A DNA stretch of 64,000 nt from positions 62,001-126,000 of the forward strand of contig NZ_FOOQ01000005.1 of assembly GCF_900113245.1 (NCBI RefSeq), given 5' to 3'. Each line of letters starts with the position of its first letter. The first letter of the stretch is position 1. The notes below the pieces were generated by a model, which worked only from the letters and a program-made list of their open reading frames with translations, was not told the DNA's origin and did not search any database. Source of the DNA: Halopelagius inordinatus (GTDB lineage Archaea > Halobacteriota > Halobacteria > Halobacteriales > Haloferacaceae). The translations under genes were made by a program, and so were the position numbers. Below, one piece after another: positions 7,908-17,457 of the stretch.

Positions 7908-9004
7908 TGACGTTCGAGGCAGGAATCATCGGCACCGGCGGAATCGCGGGGATGGGAATCCTCGGCATGCACGACGAGGACCAGATAGGCAAAGAGAAGG
8001 TCAAAGCGAGTCACGCGGGCGGGTACGGCGCGACAGAAGAGATAGAACTCGTCGCCGTCGCCGACGTGGACGAGGGGAACCTCCGCCGATTCGGCGAGGC
8101 GTGGGACATCCCGGAAGACCGCCAGTACCTCGGCCACGAGGCGATGCTCGAATCCGAGGATTTAGACGTGCTCTCGGTCTGTACGCCGTCGTATCTCCAC
8201 CACGACCACGTGGTGGACGCCGCCCGGTCGGCGGCGGCCCCCGAGGTGATATGGTGCGAGAAACCCATCGCTTCGTCCGTCTCGGAGGCCGAAGCGATGG
8301 TATCGGCCTGCGCGGAGGCGGACACCGAACTCGTCGTCAACCACTCGTTTCGGTTCACCGACAAACTCCGCCGTCTCCGCGAGTTGATCGACGAGGAGGA
8401 CGTCCTCGGCGACGTTCGCTCCGTGAGCACGCAGTTCCGCATGGAGTTGATGCGGAACTCGACGCACCTGCTCGACACCCTCGTCTACCTCCTCGACGCG
8501 CGCGCGGACAGCGTATCCGGCTACATCACCGGCGAGAACGAGGCGGTCGATTCGCTCGACGCCGCGGCGGAGGTCGACGACTCCGGCGGCGGCGGCCACG
8601 TCGTCATGGACGACGGCACGTTCGTCACCGTCGACTGCACCGTCCCCCGCGACATCTCGTCTATGAGTCTCTCCTTTATCGGAACCGAGGGGAAACTCTA
8701 CATGAACAACGACGACGGCGAGTGGCGCTACTGGTCCTTGGAGGACGGCGACCACGTCGAGACGCCGTTGCCGGGCATCGAGGGCGCGTGGACGTGGGAC
8801 GACGACTACCGGACCGCGTTCCCGAACGCGGCGCGACGCATCGAAGCGATGCTCCGCGGCGACGCGGAGAACCCCTCGACGGGCGAGGAAGCGACTCGGT
8901 CGCTCGAAATCATCGTCGCGTTCTACGTCTCTCACTACACCGGCGGGCACGTGGACGTGCCCCTCGACAGACCGTTGCGGGACGTGGAGATAACGTCGTG
9001 GTGA
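7907..9004 (+). CDS. Gfo/Idh/MocA family NAD(P)-dependent oxidoreductase
   Basis: A cytosolic dehydrogenase of 365 aa. The N-terminal Rossmann fold starts with GTGGIAGMG (9-17), and the family motif CEKP lies about a third of the way in. The C-terminal beta-sheet domain would bind the substrate. Its ATG overlaps the stop of the racemase-family gene by one base, so both proteins probably act on the same sugar or sugar acid. The insert before LVAVADVD is longer than usual. The exact substrate is unknown. Confidence 0.87.
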   Translation: MTFEAGIIGTGGIAGMGILGMHDEDQIGKEKVKASHAGGYGATEEIELVAVADVDEGNLRRFGEAWDIPEDRQYLGHEAMLESEDLDVLSVCTPSYLHHDHVVDAARSAAAPEVIWCEKPIASSVSEAEAMVSACAEADTELVVNHSFRFTDKLRRLRELIDEEDVLGDVRSVSTQFRMELMRNSTHLLDTLVYLLDARADSVSGYITGENEAVDSLDAAAEVDDSGGGGHVVMDDGTFVTVDCTVPRDISSMSLSFIGTEGKLYMNNDDGEWRYWSLEDGDHVETPLPGIEGAWTWDDDYRTAFPNAARRIEAMLRGDAENPSTGEEATRSLEIIVAFYVSHYTGGHVDVPLDRPLRDVEITSW

Positions 9005-9046
9005 GGCGGGCGGCGGACGCCTGAAGAGAGCCTCGTCGAGAGGCGG

Positions 9047-9058
9047 CCCACCGGTGGG
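9047..9058. repeat. 12-bp perfect palindrome before the SDR gene
   Basis: CCCACCGGTGGG followed by TTCTT, 31 nt before ATG 9089. It may be a weak terminator for the upstream pair or an operator for the SDR gene. Sequence alone does not decide. Confidence 0.4.
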
Positions 9059-9088
9059 TTCTTCATCGTGCGGTCGGATTCGTGTGCC

Positions 9089-9895
9089 ATGGTTGGACAT
9101 GCCGAGTACGATTACAGCGGCGAATCCGCAATCGTCACCGGGTCCACGAAGGGCATCGGCCGCGGTATCGCCGAGGGACTCGCCGACGCGGGCGCGAACG
9201 TCGTCGTCAACTCCCCGACGGAGGCGGAGGTGACGGCCGTCGCAGAGGAATTGGACGACTGCGGCGAGGGCGACGTCGTCGGCATCGCTGCGGACGTGGG
9301 TGACCCGGCCGCCGTCGAACGACTCGTCGAACGCGCCGTCGACGCCTTCGACGAAATCGATCTGTTGGTCAACAACGCCGCCGTCTGGCCCCGAGAGGAG
9401 TCACTCGTCGACGCGTCACTCGACGCGTGGGACGACACGATGGACGTCAACGTCCGAGCGCAGTACTACGCGTCGAAACTCGTCGCGAGTCACATGATAG
9501 ACCACGGCATCGAGGGTTGTATCGTCAACCACACGAGTCAGGCCGGGGACCGCCGAACCGGGCCGTTCGGCTTCTACGGCATCTCGAAGACGTCGATAAA
9601 CGGGCTGACGTGGCGGATGGCGCAGGAACTCGCGGAACACGGCATCCGGATGAACGCCGTCTCGACGGACGTGACCGAAACCGCCCAGACGCGGTACGAA
9701 GCGGAGATGGAAGCCGAAGAGACTCCGGACAAGACGGCCGACGACGTTCTCAGAGAACGGGGGGAGAAACGACCGCTCGGCCGCATCGGTCACCCGTCAG
9801 ACCTCGCCGACGCGGTTCTCTTTCTCGCGAGCGATAGAGCGTCCTACGTCGTCGGCGACGTTCTCCGCGTCAGTGGCGGCGGAAATCTGGAGTGA
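9089..9895 (+). CDS. Short-chain dehydrogenase/reductase (SDR)
   Basis: A classical SDR of 268 aa. The NAD(P) loop is TGSTKGIGRG, followed by the NNAA motif, a catalytic Ser in NHTSQ, and YGISK as the YxxxK pair. The C-terminal RIGHPSDLADAVLFLASD is typical. ATG 9089 gives a normal N-terminus; an in-frame ATG at 9068 would add seven residues without a family match. It follows the dehydratase and Gfo/Idh genes in the same direction and probably oxidises a sugar or polyol in the same pathway. The substrate is unknown. Confidence 0.88.
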   Translation: MVGHAEYDYSGESAIVTGSTKGIGRGIAEGLADAGANVVVNSPTEAEVTAVAEELDDCGEGDVVGIAADVGDPAAVERLVERAVDAFDEIDLLVNNAAVWPREESLVDASLDAWDDTMDVNVRAQYYASKLVASHMIDHGIEGCIVNHTSQAGDRRTGPFGFYGISKTSINGLTWRMAQELAEHGIRMNAVSTDVTETAQTRYEAEMEAEETPDKTADDVLRERGEKRPLGRIGHPSDLADAVLFLASDRASYVVGDVLRVSGGGNLE

Positions 9896-9994
9896 ACTCC
9901 GCGGTCGGTCTTCGCCCTCGGAACCTCGTTCTCGCCCCGCGTCGCCGTCGAACGGCCCCACAATAGTTAATCGACCCACCGCCGTATCGGACGT

Positions 9995-10450
9995 ATGACC
10001 CTCGAACGAATCCTGCTGTCGGTCGGTCCCGAGGACCGCGACCACCTCGACGGCCTCGTGGATTCGACGGCAGACGTCGCCGAATCGACGGGCGCGACGG
10101 TGTACGTGCTGTACGCGTTTTCGGACGACGAGTACGACGAACTACTGGAACGGATGGACGCCGACGAAAAGAGCGGTGGACTCTCCCCGGACGAAGTCGC
10201 GATGCGTCACGACAGCGTCCGGATACCCGGAGACCGGTTCGAAGAACTCGGTATCGACTTCGAGATACGGGGCGTCGCCGGTGGCGTCCCCTCGGCGCAA
10301 GTCGCCCGGAAGTCCGACGAACTCGACGCGGACGTCGTCGTCGTCGGCGGGGCCGAACGCTCCCCGGCGGGGAAGGCGGTGTTCGGCGACTACGCACAGC
10401 AGGTGTTACTCGACGCCCCGTGTCCGGTTCTCTACGTCAAACGGGAGTGA
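9995..10450 (+). CDS. Universal stress protein (UspA family)
   Basis: A 151-aa single-domain UspA protein. The N-terminus MTLERILLSVG is the family beta strand. The C-terminal VVVVGG, then a short spacer and GDYAQQVLLDAPCPVLYVK match the usual GxxG-x9-G(S/T) region, although the GS/T step is weakly conserved. This suggests a nucleotide-binding or stress-signalling role of unknown detail. It stands between the catabolic set and the CUT2 transporter and ends 5 nt from the convergent ATPase gene. Confidence 0.88.
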   Translation: MTLERILLSVGPEDRDHLDGLVDSTADVAESTGATVYVLYAFSDDEYDELLERMDADEKSGGLSPDEVAMRHDSVRIPGDRFEELGIDFEIRGVAGGVPSAQVARKSDELDADVVVVGGAERSPAGKAVFGDYAQQVLLDAPCPVLYVKRE

Positions 10451-10455
10451 CAGAC

Positions 10456-11253
10456 TCACGCGTCGGCGGCCCGTTCGTTCCGTTCCTCCTCCGGCATCCC
10501 GCCGACCATTCGTTTGACGATGTCGTCCTGGTCGGCGTCATCGCCGTCTATGACGCCGGCGCTGTGGCCCTGATGGAGGACGTGTATTCGGTCTGCAGCC
10601 CGCCGGACGTAGTCGAGGTTGTGCGAGATGAGGATGATGGAGATACCCTGACTCTGCATCCGCGCGATGAGTTCGAGGACCCGTTCGGCCCCCTCCACGG
10701 AGAGCGCGCTCGTCGGTTCGTCCATGATGACTATCTCGGGGTCCGAGAGGAGCGTCCGCGAGATACTGACGAGTTGCCGTTCGCCGCCCGAGAGGTTCTC
10801 CACCTTCTCGTCGATGTCGACGTCTATCTCCAAATCGTCGAGGAGTTCGCGGGCGCGTTTCCGCATCGACTTCTTGTCGAGGATTCCGAGCAGACTGTTC
10901 GGACCGGTGACCATCTCGCGGCCCAGAAAGATGTTCTGCGTGACGGTGAGGTTCCCCGCGACGGCGAGGTCCTGAAACGTCGTCTCGATGCCGAGGTCCT
11001 TCGCCCGACGGGGAGTGTCGATACTGACGACGTCGCCGTCGATCCGAATCGTCCCCGAATCGGGTTGGAGCGCTCCGGCGAGGCATTTTATGAGCGTCGA
11101 TTTGCCGGCCCCGTTGTCGCCCGCCAACGCGAGTACCTCGTTTCGGCGAAGTCGAAGCGTCACGTCCTCCAGTGCGACCACTTCGCCGAACGTCTTGGTG
11201 ATTCCCTCCATCTCGACGACGTACTCGCCGTCGCGTCCACTGACGTTCGCCAT
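10456..11253 (-). CDS. CUT2 sugar ABC transporter ATP-binding protein, single-domain
   Basis: The cytosolic ATPase of a ribose/fructose-type importer, 265 aa. It has one nucleotide-binding domain: Walker A GDNGAGKST, signature LSGGERQ, Walker B IVIMDEPTSAL and the H-loop ISHN, all intact. The single domain matches FrcA-like ATPases; RbsA/MglA proteins have two. It is transcribed away from the permease and binding-protein genes at 11389-13497, which lack any other ATPase, so the three likely form one system. ATG 11253 lies 21 nt from a TATA-like element. Confidence 0.92.
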   Translation of the reverse strand: MANVSGRDGEYVVEMEGITKTFGEVVALEDVTLRLRRNEVLALAGDNGAGKSTLIKCLAGALQPDSGTIRIDGDVVSIDTPRRAKDLGIETTFQDLAVAGNLTVTQNIFLGREMVTGPNSLLGILDKKSMRKRARELLDDLEIDVDIDEKVENLSGGERQLVSISRTLLSDPEIVIMDEPTSALSVEGAERVLELIARMQSQGISIILISHNLDYVRRAADRIHVLHQGHSAGVIDGDDADQDDIVKRMVGGMPEEERNERAADA

Positions 11254-11388
11254 GCGTGGTACGTATTCACGTGGTGGTAAAAACGTTCGGACGGACTAGC
11301 CGTCCGGCGGCGATGCGAGCGTCCCTCGATATGCGTCGAGGTCACACGTCCCAAAGATATAATATCACGCTGGCAGAAGCGCTCTGTC
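11254..11388. promoter_or_regulatory. Divergent promoter region of the CUT2 transporter
   Basis: On the minus strand, CGTTTTTACCAC (11274-11285) serves the ATPase gene. On the plus strand, the AT-rich agatataatatc (about 11355-11367) lies 22-34 nt before the permease ATG at 11389. The short shared region suggests coordinated control of both arms. Confidence 0.6.
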
Positions 11389-12369
11389 ATGTCTCAATCG
11401 GTCGCCTCCGGGTACCGAAACCGCTTCACGGTCAGCGCCATCAGCCAGTACGGGCCGATAATCGGACTCGTCGGGTTGTACGTGGCGTTCTCTCTTCTGA
11501 ACGACCGGTTCCTCACGGTGGGAAACCAGATGAACGTGCTCCAGCAGGTGTCGATAATCGGTATCATGGCCATCGGGGTCACTTTCCCCATCCTCTGTGC
11601 CGAAATCGACCTGAGCATCGCGCAGGTGATGGAAGTCGCGGGGCTGACCGTCGCCACACTCGCCGTCGGCGCGCGCCTCTTCGAGGGGTCCGCCGTTCCG
11701 GTCCCGATTGCGATTCTCGCGGGGCTGTCCGTCGGTGCCGCCTTCGGCGCGGTTTCGGGGTACGTCACCGCCCGGTTCGGCGTCCCCTCGTTCATGACGA
11801 CGCTCGCGGTGTTGTTCCTCGCGGACGGACTCGGACTCATCGTCTCCGGTAACCGCCCCATCATCGGACTGCCGGAGTCGATAACGAACATCGGGGGGTC
11901 GCGACTGTTCGGACTGCCCAGCATCGTCCTCGTGTTCTTCTCCTTGCTCGTCGTCTCGCAGTTGATGCTCTCGTACACCAAGTTCGGCCAGTACATCTAC
12001 GCTATCGGCGGTGACCGCCAGTCGGCCGAGCGGATGGGTATCAACGTCGCGGCCGTCCGTCTCGGCACCCTCGTCATCTCGGGAACGTTCGCCGCCGTCG
12101 CCGGACTGGTGACCCTCGGCCGTCTCGGGAGCGCCGTCCCGACGATGGGTGCGGGCCTGTTGCTTCCGCCCATCGCGGCGGTCATCCTCGGGGGGGCCGA
12201 CCTCTTCGGCGGGTCTGGAAACATGGTCGGAACGCTCATCGGCGTTCTCATCCTCGGCGTCCTCCAGAACGGACTCAATCTCATGGGCGTCGGCCCCTCG
12301 GGCCAACTCGTCGCACAGGGTATCGTCCTGATGTTGGCCGTTCTCGCGAACGTCTCCGGGGAGAACTGA
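11389..12369 (+). CDS. CUT2 sugar ABC transporter permease (RbsC/FrcC type)
   Basis: A polytopic membrane protein of 326 aa with about 8-10 hydrophobic segments. It carries family features such as EIDLSIAQVM in the first half, KFGQYIYAIGGDRQSAERMGI, and the glycine-rich AVILGGADLFGGSGNMVGTLIG near the end. It would form the sugar channel with the divergently encoded ATPase and the downstream lipoprotein. The order permease then binding protein is common in haloarchaea. Confidence 0.93.
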   Translation: MSQSVASGYRNRFTVSAISQYGPIIGLVGLYVAFSLLNDRFLTVGNQMNVLQQVSIIGIMAIGVTFPILCAEIDLSIAQVMEVAGLTVATLAVGARLFEGSAVPVPIAILAGLSVGAAFGAVSGYVTARFGVPSFMTTLAVLFLADGLGLIVSGNRPIIGLPESITNIGGSRLFGLPSIVLVFFSLLVVSQLMLSYTKFGQYIYAIGGDRQSAERMGINVAAVRLGTLVISGTFAAVAGLVTLGRLGSAVPTMGAGLLLPPIAAVILGGADLFGGSGNMVGTLIGVLILGVLQNGLNLMGVGPSGQLVAQGIVLMLAVLANVSGEN

Positions 12370-12441
12370 AAACTGGATTCCGAGAGGCGCGTCGCATCTA
12401 CCGATACTACTTTCTGCCCTCGGTGAGAATAACGTTACCGT

Positions 12442-13497
12442 ATGTCACAGAACGTTCGAAGACGGAGGTTCATCCGCACTGGCGTCATCGCCGGGACGGC
12501 TATGCTCGCTGGCTGTAGCGGCGACGGAGGCGATGGTGACTCCGAGACGACGGCGGGCGGCGGGTCCGACGGTACCGAGACGACAGACGAAACCGACGGT
12601 ACCGAGACGACGGGCGGGGAGTCGACGCCCACCGTCGCGCTCTCGGTTCCGTCGCTCGAATTCACGTTCTTCGCGCGCATGGAGAACGCCTTCGAACAGG
12701 CGCAAAGCGACGGCCTGATATCGTCCGAGTCGTCGTTCTACGACGCGAGCAACAACCAGTCGAATCAGGTGTCCGCCGTCGAGACGGCTATCTCGAACGA
12801 GGTGGACTTCCTCATGATATCCGCCATCACAGCGGAAGGCGTCATCAACGCCATTCAACAGGCCAACGACGCCGACATCCCCGTCGTCGCCATCGACCGC
12901 AACATCTCCCAAGGCGAGACGGTGACCTACGTCGCCTCGGACAACGTCCAACTCGGACAGCGTTCGACGGAACTCTGCCTCTCGTTCATGGAAGCGAACG
13001 GCGACGGAGACAGTTACGACGTGGTCCAACTGGAGGGAACGCCCGGAGCGAGCGTCACGAACGACAGGGGAGAGGGGTTCCAAAACGCCGTCAGCGAGAA
13101 CGACAGCCTCAACCAACTCGCCACGCAGACCGGCGAGTTCTCGACGCAGAACGCCCTCAGCGTGATGGAGGACTTCATCACGCAGTACGGCGACGAGATA
13201 GACGGCGTGTTCTGTCAGAACGACCTGATGGCCCTCGGCGCGCACCAGGCACTCCGGAACGCGAACATGTCGGTTCCGGTCACCGGCATCGACGGCACCG
13301 AGGCGTGGGTCGAACAGTTCTCGGACAACGAGTACTACGGAACGCTCGCTCAACTCCCCGAGGAGATGGTCACGACGGCGATAGAGAGCGGGAAGGCCCA
13401 CCTCGCGGGCGAGGACGTAGAGGACACCATCACCATCGAGGGTCTGGAGGTCACGCAGGACAACGCTTCGGACTACCTCAGCGACTACTTCGGGTGA
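12442..13497 (+). CDS. CUT2 sugar-binding lipoprotein (RbsB type)
   Basis: A 351-aa extracellular sugar-binding protein. The leader has RRRRFIR and a lipobox LAGC (Cys25), followed by a Thr/Glu/Gly linker to about residue 60. The mature part has the periplasmic-binding-protein fold with AIDRNIS, SVTNDRGEGF and GVFCQNDLMALGA, which form ligand and hinge segments in RbsB-like proteins. It lies 72 nt after the permease gene. The ligand cannot be named. Confidence 0.93.
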   Translation: MSQNVRRRRFIRTGVIAGTAMLAGCSGDGGDGDSETTAGGGSDGTETTDETDGTETTGGESTPTVALSVPSLEFTFFARMENAFEQAQSDGLISSESSFYDASNNQSNQVSAVETAISNEVDFLMISAITAEGVINAIQQANDADIPVVAIDRNISQGETVTYVASDNVQLGQRSTELCLSFMEANGDGDSYDVVQLEGTPGASVTNDRGEGFQNAVSENDSLNQLATQTGEFSTQNALSVMEDFITQYGDEIDGVFCQNDLMALGAHQALRNANMSVPVTGIDGTEAWVEQFSDNEYYGTLAQLPEEMVTTAIESGKAHLAGEDVEDTITIEGLEVTQDNASDYLSDYFG

Positions 13498-13542
13498 ACT
13501 ACCCCGGGAATTTACCACGTCGCCGACAGAGACTGTACCACG

Positions 13543-14406
13543 ATGACAGACGACACGGTACACTCGACGTGGGGCGATTGGCTCGTCACGGAGATAGCGG
13601 AGTCGGACCCCGACGGGGTCGCCGTCTGGTATCTCGGCTGTAACGGCTTCGTCCTCCGATCCGAGACGACGACGCTGTACGTCGATCCCTACTTCGGGGA
13701 CGGCGACCCGCCGAGACTCGTCCGGACGATTCCGGTGCCGATAGACCCGACCGCAGTCGCCGACTGCGACGCGGTGTTGGTCACGCACGAACACATAGAC
13801 CACATGCATCCGCCGTCGTACGGACCGCTACTCGACGACGGCGGTGACCTGTACGCGCCGAGTGCGTCGTACGACTCGCCGGATTACGACGGGGACCTGC
13901 GCGTCGGCGACGACAGAAGCGAGACCGTCTCGGTCGGTGACTCGTTCGCCGTCGGGGACTTCACCGTCCACGTTCGGGAGGCGAACGACGGCGACGCCAT
14001 CGAACCCGTCTCCTACGTCGTCGAACACGACGCCGGGACGTTCTTTCACCCCGGCGACAGCAAACCCACCTCGGCGTTCGAGTCCGTCGGCGAGGAGTTC
14101 GATATCGACGTCGGCGCTCTCGCGTTCGGGACCGTCGGTCGGATTCACTACCCGGAGGACGGCGAGACGCGACGCACCGAGTGGTACATGTCCGAGGGCG
14201 ACGTCGTCGAGGCGGCGAACGCGCTTCGACTCGACCGTCTGCTGCCCTCGCACTACGACATGTGGAAGGGCGTGGGCGGCGACCCGAAATCTCTCTTCGA
14301 GCACGCCGACTCCTACGAGTACCCGCGCACTCTGGAGGTCGTCCGCATCGGAGACAGAGTCGATTTGGGGTCTCCAGGCGTCGTCCCGCCCTCGACCCAT
14401 CGGTGA
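13543..14406 (+). CDS. Metallo-beta-lactamase-fold hydrolase, UlaG-like
   Basis: A 287-aa cytosolic metal hydrolase. It shows the motif THEHIDHMH after a Gly-rich strand (WYLGCNGFVL), a downstream FFHPGD, and a C-terminal LPSHYDMWKG. UlaG-type lactonases (L-ascorbate 6-phosphate) share this architecture, so a sugar-lactone hydrolase is plausible but not shown. It follows the CUT2 binding-protein gene by 45 nt and probably belongs to that operon. A 54-residue C-terminal fragment of a close paralog survives at 24512-24673. Confidence 0.85.
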   Translation: MTDDTVHSTWGDWLVTEIAESDPDGVAVWYLGCNGFVLRSETTTLYVDPYFGDGDPPRLVRTIPVPIDPTAVADCDAVLVTHEHIDHMHPPSYGPLLDDGGDLYAPSASYDSPDYDGDLRVGDDRSETVSVGDSFAVGDFTVHVREANDGDAIEPVSYVVEHDAGTFFHPGDSKPTSAFESVGEEFDIDVGALAFGTVGRIHYPEDGETRRTEWYMSEGDVVEAANALRLDRLLPSHYDMWKGVGGDPKSLFEHADSYEYPRTLEVVRIGDRVDLGSPGVVPPSTHR

Positions 14407-14433
14407 CCGTTCCGTCGGTCGGGTTCGACCCCG

Positions 14434-15516
14434 TCAGTCGAGTTCGACGGTCTCGCCCGACTCGGCCGCCTCGTAGACGGCTTTGATCGCTCTGATGTCG
14501 GTGAGGCCGTGTTCGCCGTCGGCGTGCGGTTCGGCGTCGGTCAAAAGACAGTGCGCGAAGTACTCGAACTCCTCTTGCATCTGGTCTCTCTGTTCGAACT
14601 CTATCTGCACGTCGGCGTCGCCGTGCGAGAGGTGGAGTTTGCGGTCGTCCCACGGGTAGAACGCCGGTTCGATGCGGAGTTGCCCCTCGGTGCCGGTCAC
14701 GCGGATGTGACTCGCCATGTGCGCGTTCTGACTGGCCGTACAGAGCGCGAACGTGTTGCCGGGGAAGTCGAGTTGGAACGCCGCGTGTTCGTCGGGCACG
14801 TCGTCGAACTCCGGTTGCACGGACGCGACCGACCCCCGAACGCGCAGGGGGTCGTCGTCCAAGAGGAACCGGGCGGTGTTCAAAGAGTAGATGCCGATGT
14901 CCATCGCCGCACATCCTCCCGAGAGGTCCCAGTCGAGTCGCCACTGGTCGGGGTTCGGGACCAACTCCAGAATCGGCTCGGTCATGTTCCCGTGGACGAA
15001 CACCGGATCGCCGACGTATCCCGCAGATATCAGCTCTTTGGCCCTCCGAACGGCCGGTTCGGTCTGCATCCGGTAGGCTATCATGAGCGTCGCGTCGTGT
15101 TCGTCGCACACCTCGACCATCCGCTCTGCGCGTTCGACGGTGGCCTCCATCGGCTTCTCACAGAGGACCGCCTTCCCGAGTTCGGCGGCCGTCTCGACGT
15201 ACTCTAAGTGACGCGCGTTCGGCGTCACCACGTAGACGGCGTCGTAGGCGTCGCTCGCGACGCCGTCGTGGAACTCGTCGTACGTGAGTGCGTGTTCGAC
15301 CGTCTCGGACTCGGACGCCACGGATTCTGCCTTTTCGCGGTCACCGCTGACGAGGACGGTCGTCTCGGAGAGGTCGCTCGCGACGACGGCCGGCATCGCT
15401 TGCTCGCGCGTCCACCATCCGACCCCGACCATCGCAAAGCGCACGGGGTCGTCCGTCTCGGTCACGTCCTGCCAGTCGCGCCGGTCGAAGTCGTCGGTCA
15501 GTGAGGATAGTTCCAT
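14434..15516 (-). CDS. gfo6: NADP-dependent D-xylose 1-dehydrogenase (Gfo6 type)
   Basis: A 360-aa Gfo/Idh/MocA enzyme that oxidises D-xylose to xylonolactone at the head of the haloarchaeal pentose pathway. It starts with a family-specific region (FDRRDWQ), then the Rossmann [14 protein letters not shown] (31-44), CEKPMEAT (Glu120-Lys121-Pro122) and the substrate-domain motif MDIGIYSLN. Length and wording agree closely with what I recall of characterised haloarchaeal Gfo6/XDH enzymes. It heads a long minus-strand run and has its own TATA-like element. Activity on other sugars cannot be excluded. Confidence 0.88.
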   Translation of the reverse strand: MELSSLTDDFDRRDWQDVTETDDPVRFAMVGVGWWTREQAMPAVVASDLSETTVLVSGDREKAESVASESETVEHALTYDEFHDGVASDAYDAVYVVTPNARHLEYVETAAELGKAVLCEKPMEATVERAERMVEVCDEHDATLMIAYRMQTEPAVRRAKELISAGYVGDPVFVHGNMTEPILELVPNPDQWRLDWDLSGGCAAMDIGIYSLNTARFLLDDDPLRVRGSVASVQPEFDDVPDEHAAFQLDFPGNTFALCTASQNAHMASHIRVTGTEGQLRIEPAFYPWDDRKLHLSHGDADVQIEFEQRDQMQEEFEYFAHCLLTDAEPHADGEHGLTDIRAIKAVYEAAESGETVELD

Positions 15517-15534
15517 ACCGACCCATCAGGCGTG

Positions 15535-15546
15535 GCGGTAAAAGAA
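15535..15546 (-). promoter_or_regulatory. TATA-like element of gfo6
   Basis: Minus-strand TTCTTTTACCGC begins 19 nt before ATG 15516. It is a variant of the element seen at 923, 11274 and 24015. Confidence 0.5.
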
Positions 15547-15585
15547 ATGTCGGACGGATGTCGGTCGGACGGCGGCGACCGCCGG

Positions 15586-16368
15586 TCAGAATATCTGCCA
15601 CCCGCCGTCGACGTGGACGAGTTCGCCGGTGACGTAGCCCGCGTCGTCGCTCGCGAGATAGAGGTACGCCCCCGCGACGTCCGCTGGCGTCCCGGCGCGT
15701 CCGAGCGGAACCGGCTTTATGAGGTCGCCGCTTTCCGCTTTCTCGTGTGCCTCCTCGGACCAGCCGTCGGTGAACTCGGTGGCGATTTGGCCGGGAGCGA
15801 CGGCGTTGACGCGGATGCCGTGTTCGGCCAACTCCAAGGCGGCCCCGCGCGTTATCATCCGCACCGCGCCCTTCGAGGAGTCGTACTGCACTTGGTCGAA
15901 CTGCGCGGAGTTCGAACTTATCGACGCCGTGTTGAGGACGACGCCGGGGTCCTCTCGGTCCAGCATATCGTTTGCGGCCACCTGCGTCCCGAAGTAGACG
16001 CCTCTCGCGTTGACGGCGTGTATCGCGTCGAACTCCTCGGGGTCGAGTTCGAGGATGGAGCCGTTGACTATCAGTCCCGCGTTGTTGACCATCACGTCGA
16101 CGCCGCCGAACTCTCTGGCCGCCTCGACCAGAGCGCGGAGTTGTTCGCGGTCGGTCACGTCCGTCTCGACGAACTCGGCGGTGCCGCCGTCGTCGCGGAT
16201 GGCCTCGTGCGTCGGCGCGTCGGCGTCCTTCGGTTCCTCGTCTAAGTCGGCGACGACGACTGTCGCGCCCGCGTCGCCGAAGCGCAGGGCCACCTCTCGT
16301 CCGATACCGGAGGCACCGCCGGTCACGATTACGGTTTCGTCGGTGAAGTCGGGTCGTATTCGTCCCAT
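15586..16368 (-). CDS. Short-chain dehydrogenase/reductase (SDR)
   Basis: A classical SDR of 260 aa. It has TGGASGIGRE for cofactor binding, ADLDEE at the end of the second strand (suggesting NAD), NNAG, a Ser in TASISS, and YDSSK as YxxxK. The C-terminus ends in VDGGWQIF. It lies between gfo6 and uxuA on the same strand, so oxidation of a sugar acid (for example a fructuronate/mannonate-type step) or of a sugar is likely. The substrate is not determinable from sequence. Confidence 0.88.
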   Translation of the reverse strand: MGRIRPDFTDETVIVTGGASGIGREVALRFGDAGATVVVADLDEEPKDADAPTHEAIRDDGGTAEFVETDVTDREQLRALVEAAREFGGVDVMVNNAGLIVNGSILELDPEEFDAIHAVNARGVYFGTQVAANDMLDREDPGVVLNTASISSNSAQFDQVQYDSSKGAVRMITRGAALELAEHGIRVNAVAPGQIATEFTDGWSEEAHEKAESGDLIKPVPLGRAGTPADVAGAYLYLASDDAGYVTGELVHVDGGWQIF

Positions 16369-16439
16369 CGTTCACGCTTCCATTCTCCGAGTTGATAGTT
16401 ATACGTTCGCATCCCACAAGCGGGACGGAGCGTCCGCGG

Positions 16440-17393
16440 TCAGTCGGTGGCTTCCAGCAGACCCTTCATGTAGCCGACGGCGTAGAGACGTCCGAGCGTC
16501 ATGTACCCGGGGTTCGAGTTCTCCTCGCCCGCCATCGTCGGGACGTGGTCGGGGCGGGCGGGGCCGTCGAAGCCGATGTCCCGGTACGCCTCGATACAGG
16601 CGCGCATGTCCGTCGGCCCGTCGTCGTGCCACGTCTCGACGAACTTCCGCGCGTCCCCCTCCACGTCGCGGAAGTGGACGAAGTTGATTCGGTCGCCGAA
16701 GTGGCGGATGGTCTCGGGGACGTCGGCCCCCATCGCCGCGAAGTTACCCTGACAGAACGTGATGCCGTTGTACTCGCTTTCGTACATCTCCATCACGCGG
16801 TCGTAGTTCTCCGGCGAGGTGACGATGCGGTCCACGCCGCGGATGCTGTCTATCGGCGGGTCGTCGGGGTGAAGCGCGAGTTTCACGCCCGCCTCCTCGG
16901 CGACGGGAACCACCTCGTTCAGGAAGTGTTCGAGGGCGTCCCAGAGTCGTTCGGCGTCCACGGGCGCGATGTCTTGGTCGGGCGCGCCAGCCATCAGTTC
17001 GTCGTCGTACGCGGTGGTAACCGAGTCGCCGCGGATGGGGACGGCCGTAGAGGTGCGCGCCCACCGCTTGCCCGCCATCCAGTCGTAGGCGACGACGGGG
17101 ACGTCGAGTTCGCCGAGGTTCCGCAGGTACCGCTTGAACCGCGCTATCTCCTCGTCGCGGCCCTCCCGGCCGAGTCGGGTGTCGTCGGAGATGGGGACGC
17201 ACCCCTCTATGACGCCGAGTTCGAGGCCGTAGTCGCGGAACTCCTGCGTGAGTTCGAGGAGTTCGTCGTACCGCCACGGCCGCGACCCGTCACCGATTTC
17301 GAGCGAGTGGTAGACGGCCGTCTCGACGCCCATCTGTTTCGCCAAATCCCAACGTTCGTCGCGCTCTGCGGGCAGGATGAGTGCTGGCTCCAT
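16440..17393 (-). CDS. uxuA: D-mannonate dehydratase
   Basis: A xylose-isomerase-like TIM barrel enzyme of 317 aa that dehydrates D-mannonate to 2-keto-3-deoxy-D-gluconate in hexuronate catabolism. Metal-binding and catalytic segments of UxuA are visible: LALHPDDPP, ITFCQGNFAAMG, VHFRDVEGD and RPDHVPTM. It is shorter than the roughly 390-aa E. coli enzyme, as in many archaeal forms. ATG 17393 is preferred over a longer ORF to 17420 because a TATA element lies 24-33 nt upstream of it. The neighbouring acid-sugar genes support the role. Confidence 0.9.
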   Translation of the reverse strand: MEPALILPAERDERWDLAKQMGVETAVYHSLEIGDGSRPWRYDELLELTQEFRDYGLELGVIEGCVPISDDTRLGREGRDEEIARFKRYLRNLGELDVPVVAYDWMAGKRWARTSTAVPIRGDSVTTAYDDELMAGAPDQDIAPVDAERLWDALEHFLNEVVPVAEEAGVKLALHPDDPPIDSIRGVDRIVTSPENYDRVMEMYESEYNGITFCQGNFAAMGADVPETIRHFGDRINFVHFRDVEGDARKFVETWHDDGPTDMRACIEAYRDIGFDGPARPDHVPTMAGEENSNPGYMTLGRLYAVGYMKGLLEATD

Positions 17394-17416
17394 GCGCAGT
17401 CTCTCTCGCCGAACGG

Positions 17417-17426
17417 TCAAAAAACC
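17417..17426 (-). promoter_or_regulatory. TATA-like element of uxuA
   Basis: Minus-strand GGTTTTTTGA lies 24-33 nt before ATG 17393. The T-run may also help end the transcript of the upstream LarA-like gene. Confidence 0.45.
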
Positions 17427-17457
17427 ACCCCGCCCCCGCCGCGCCGACGGGCGCGAC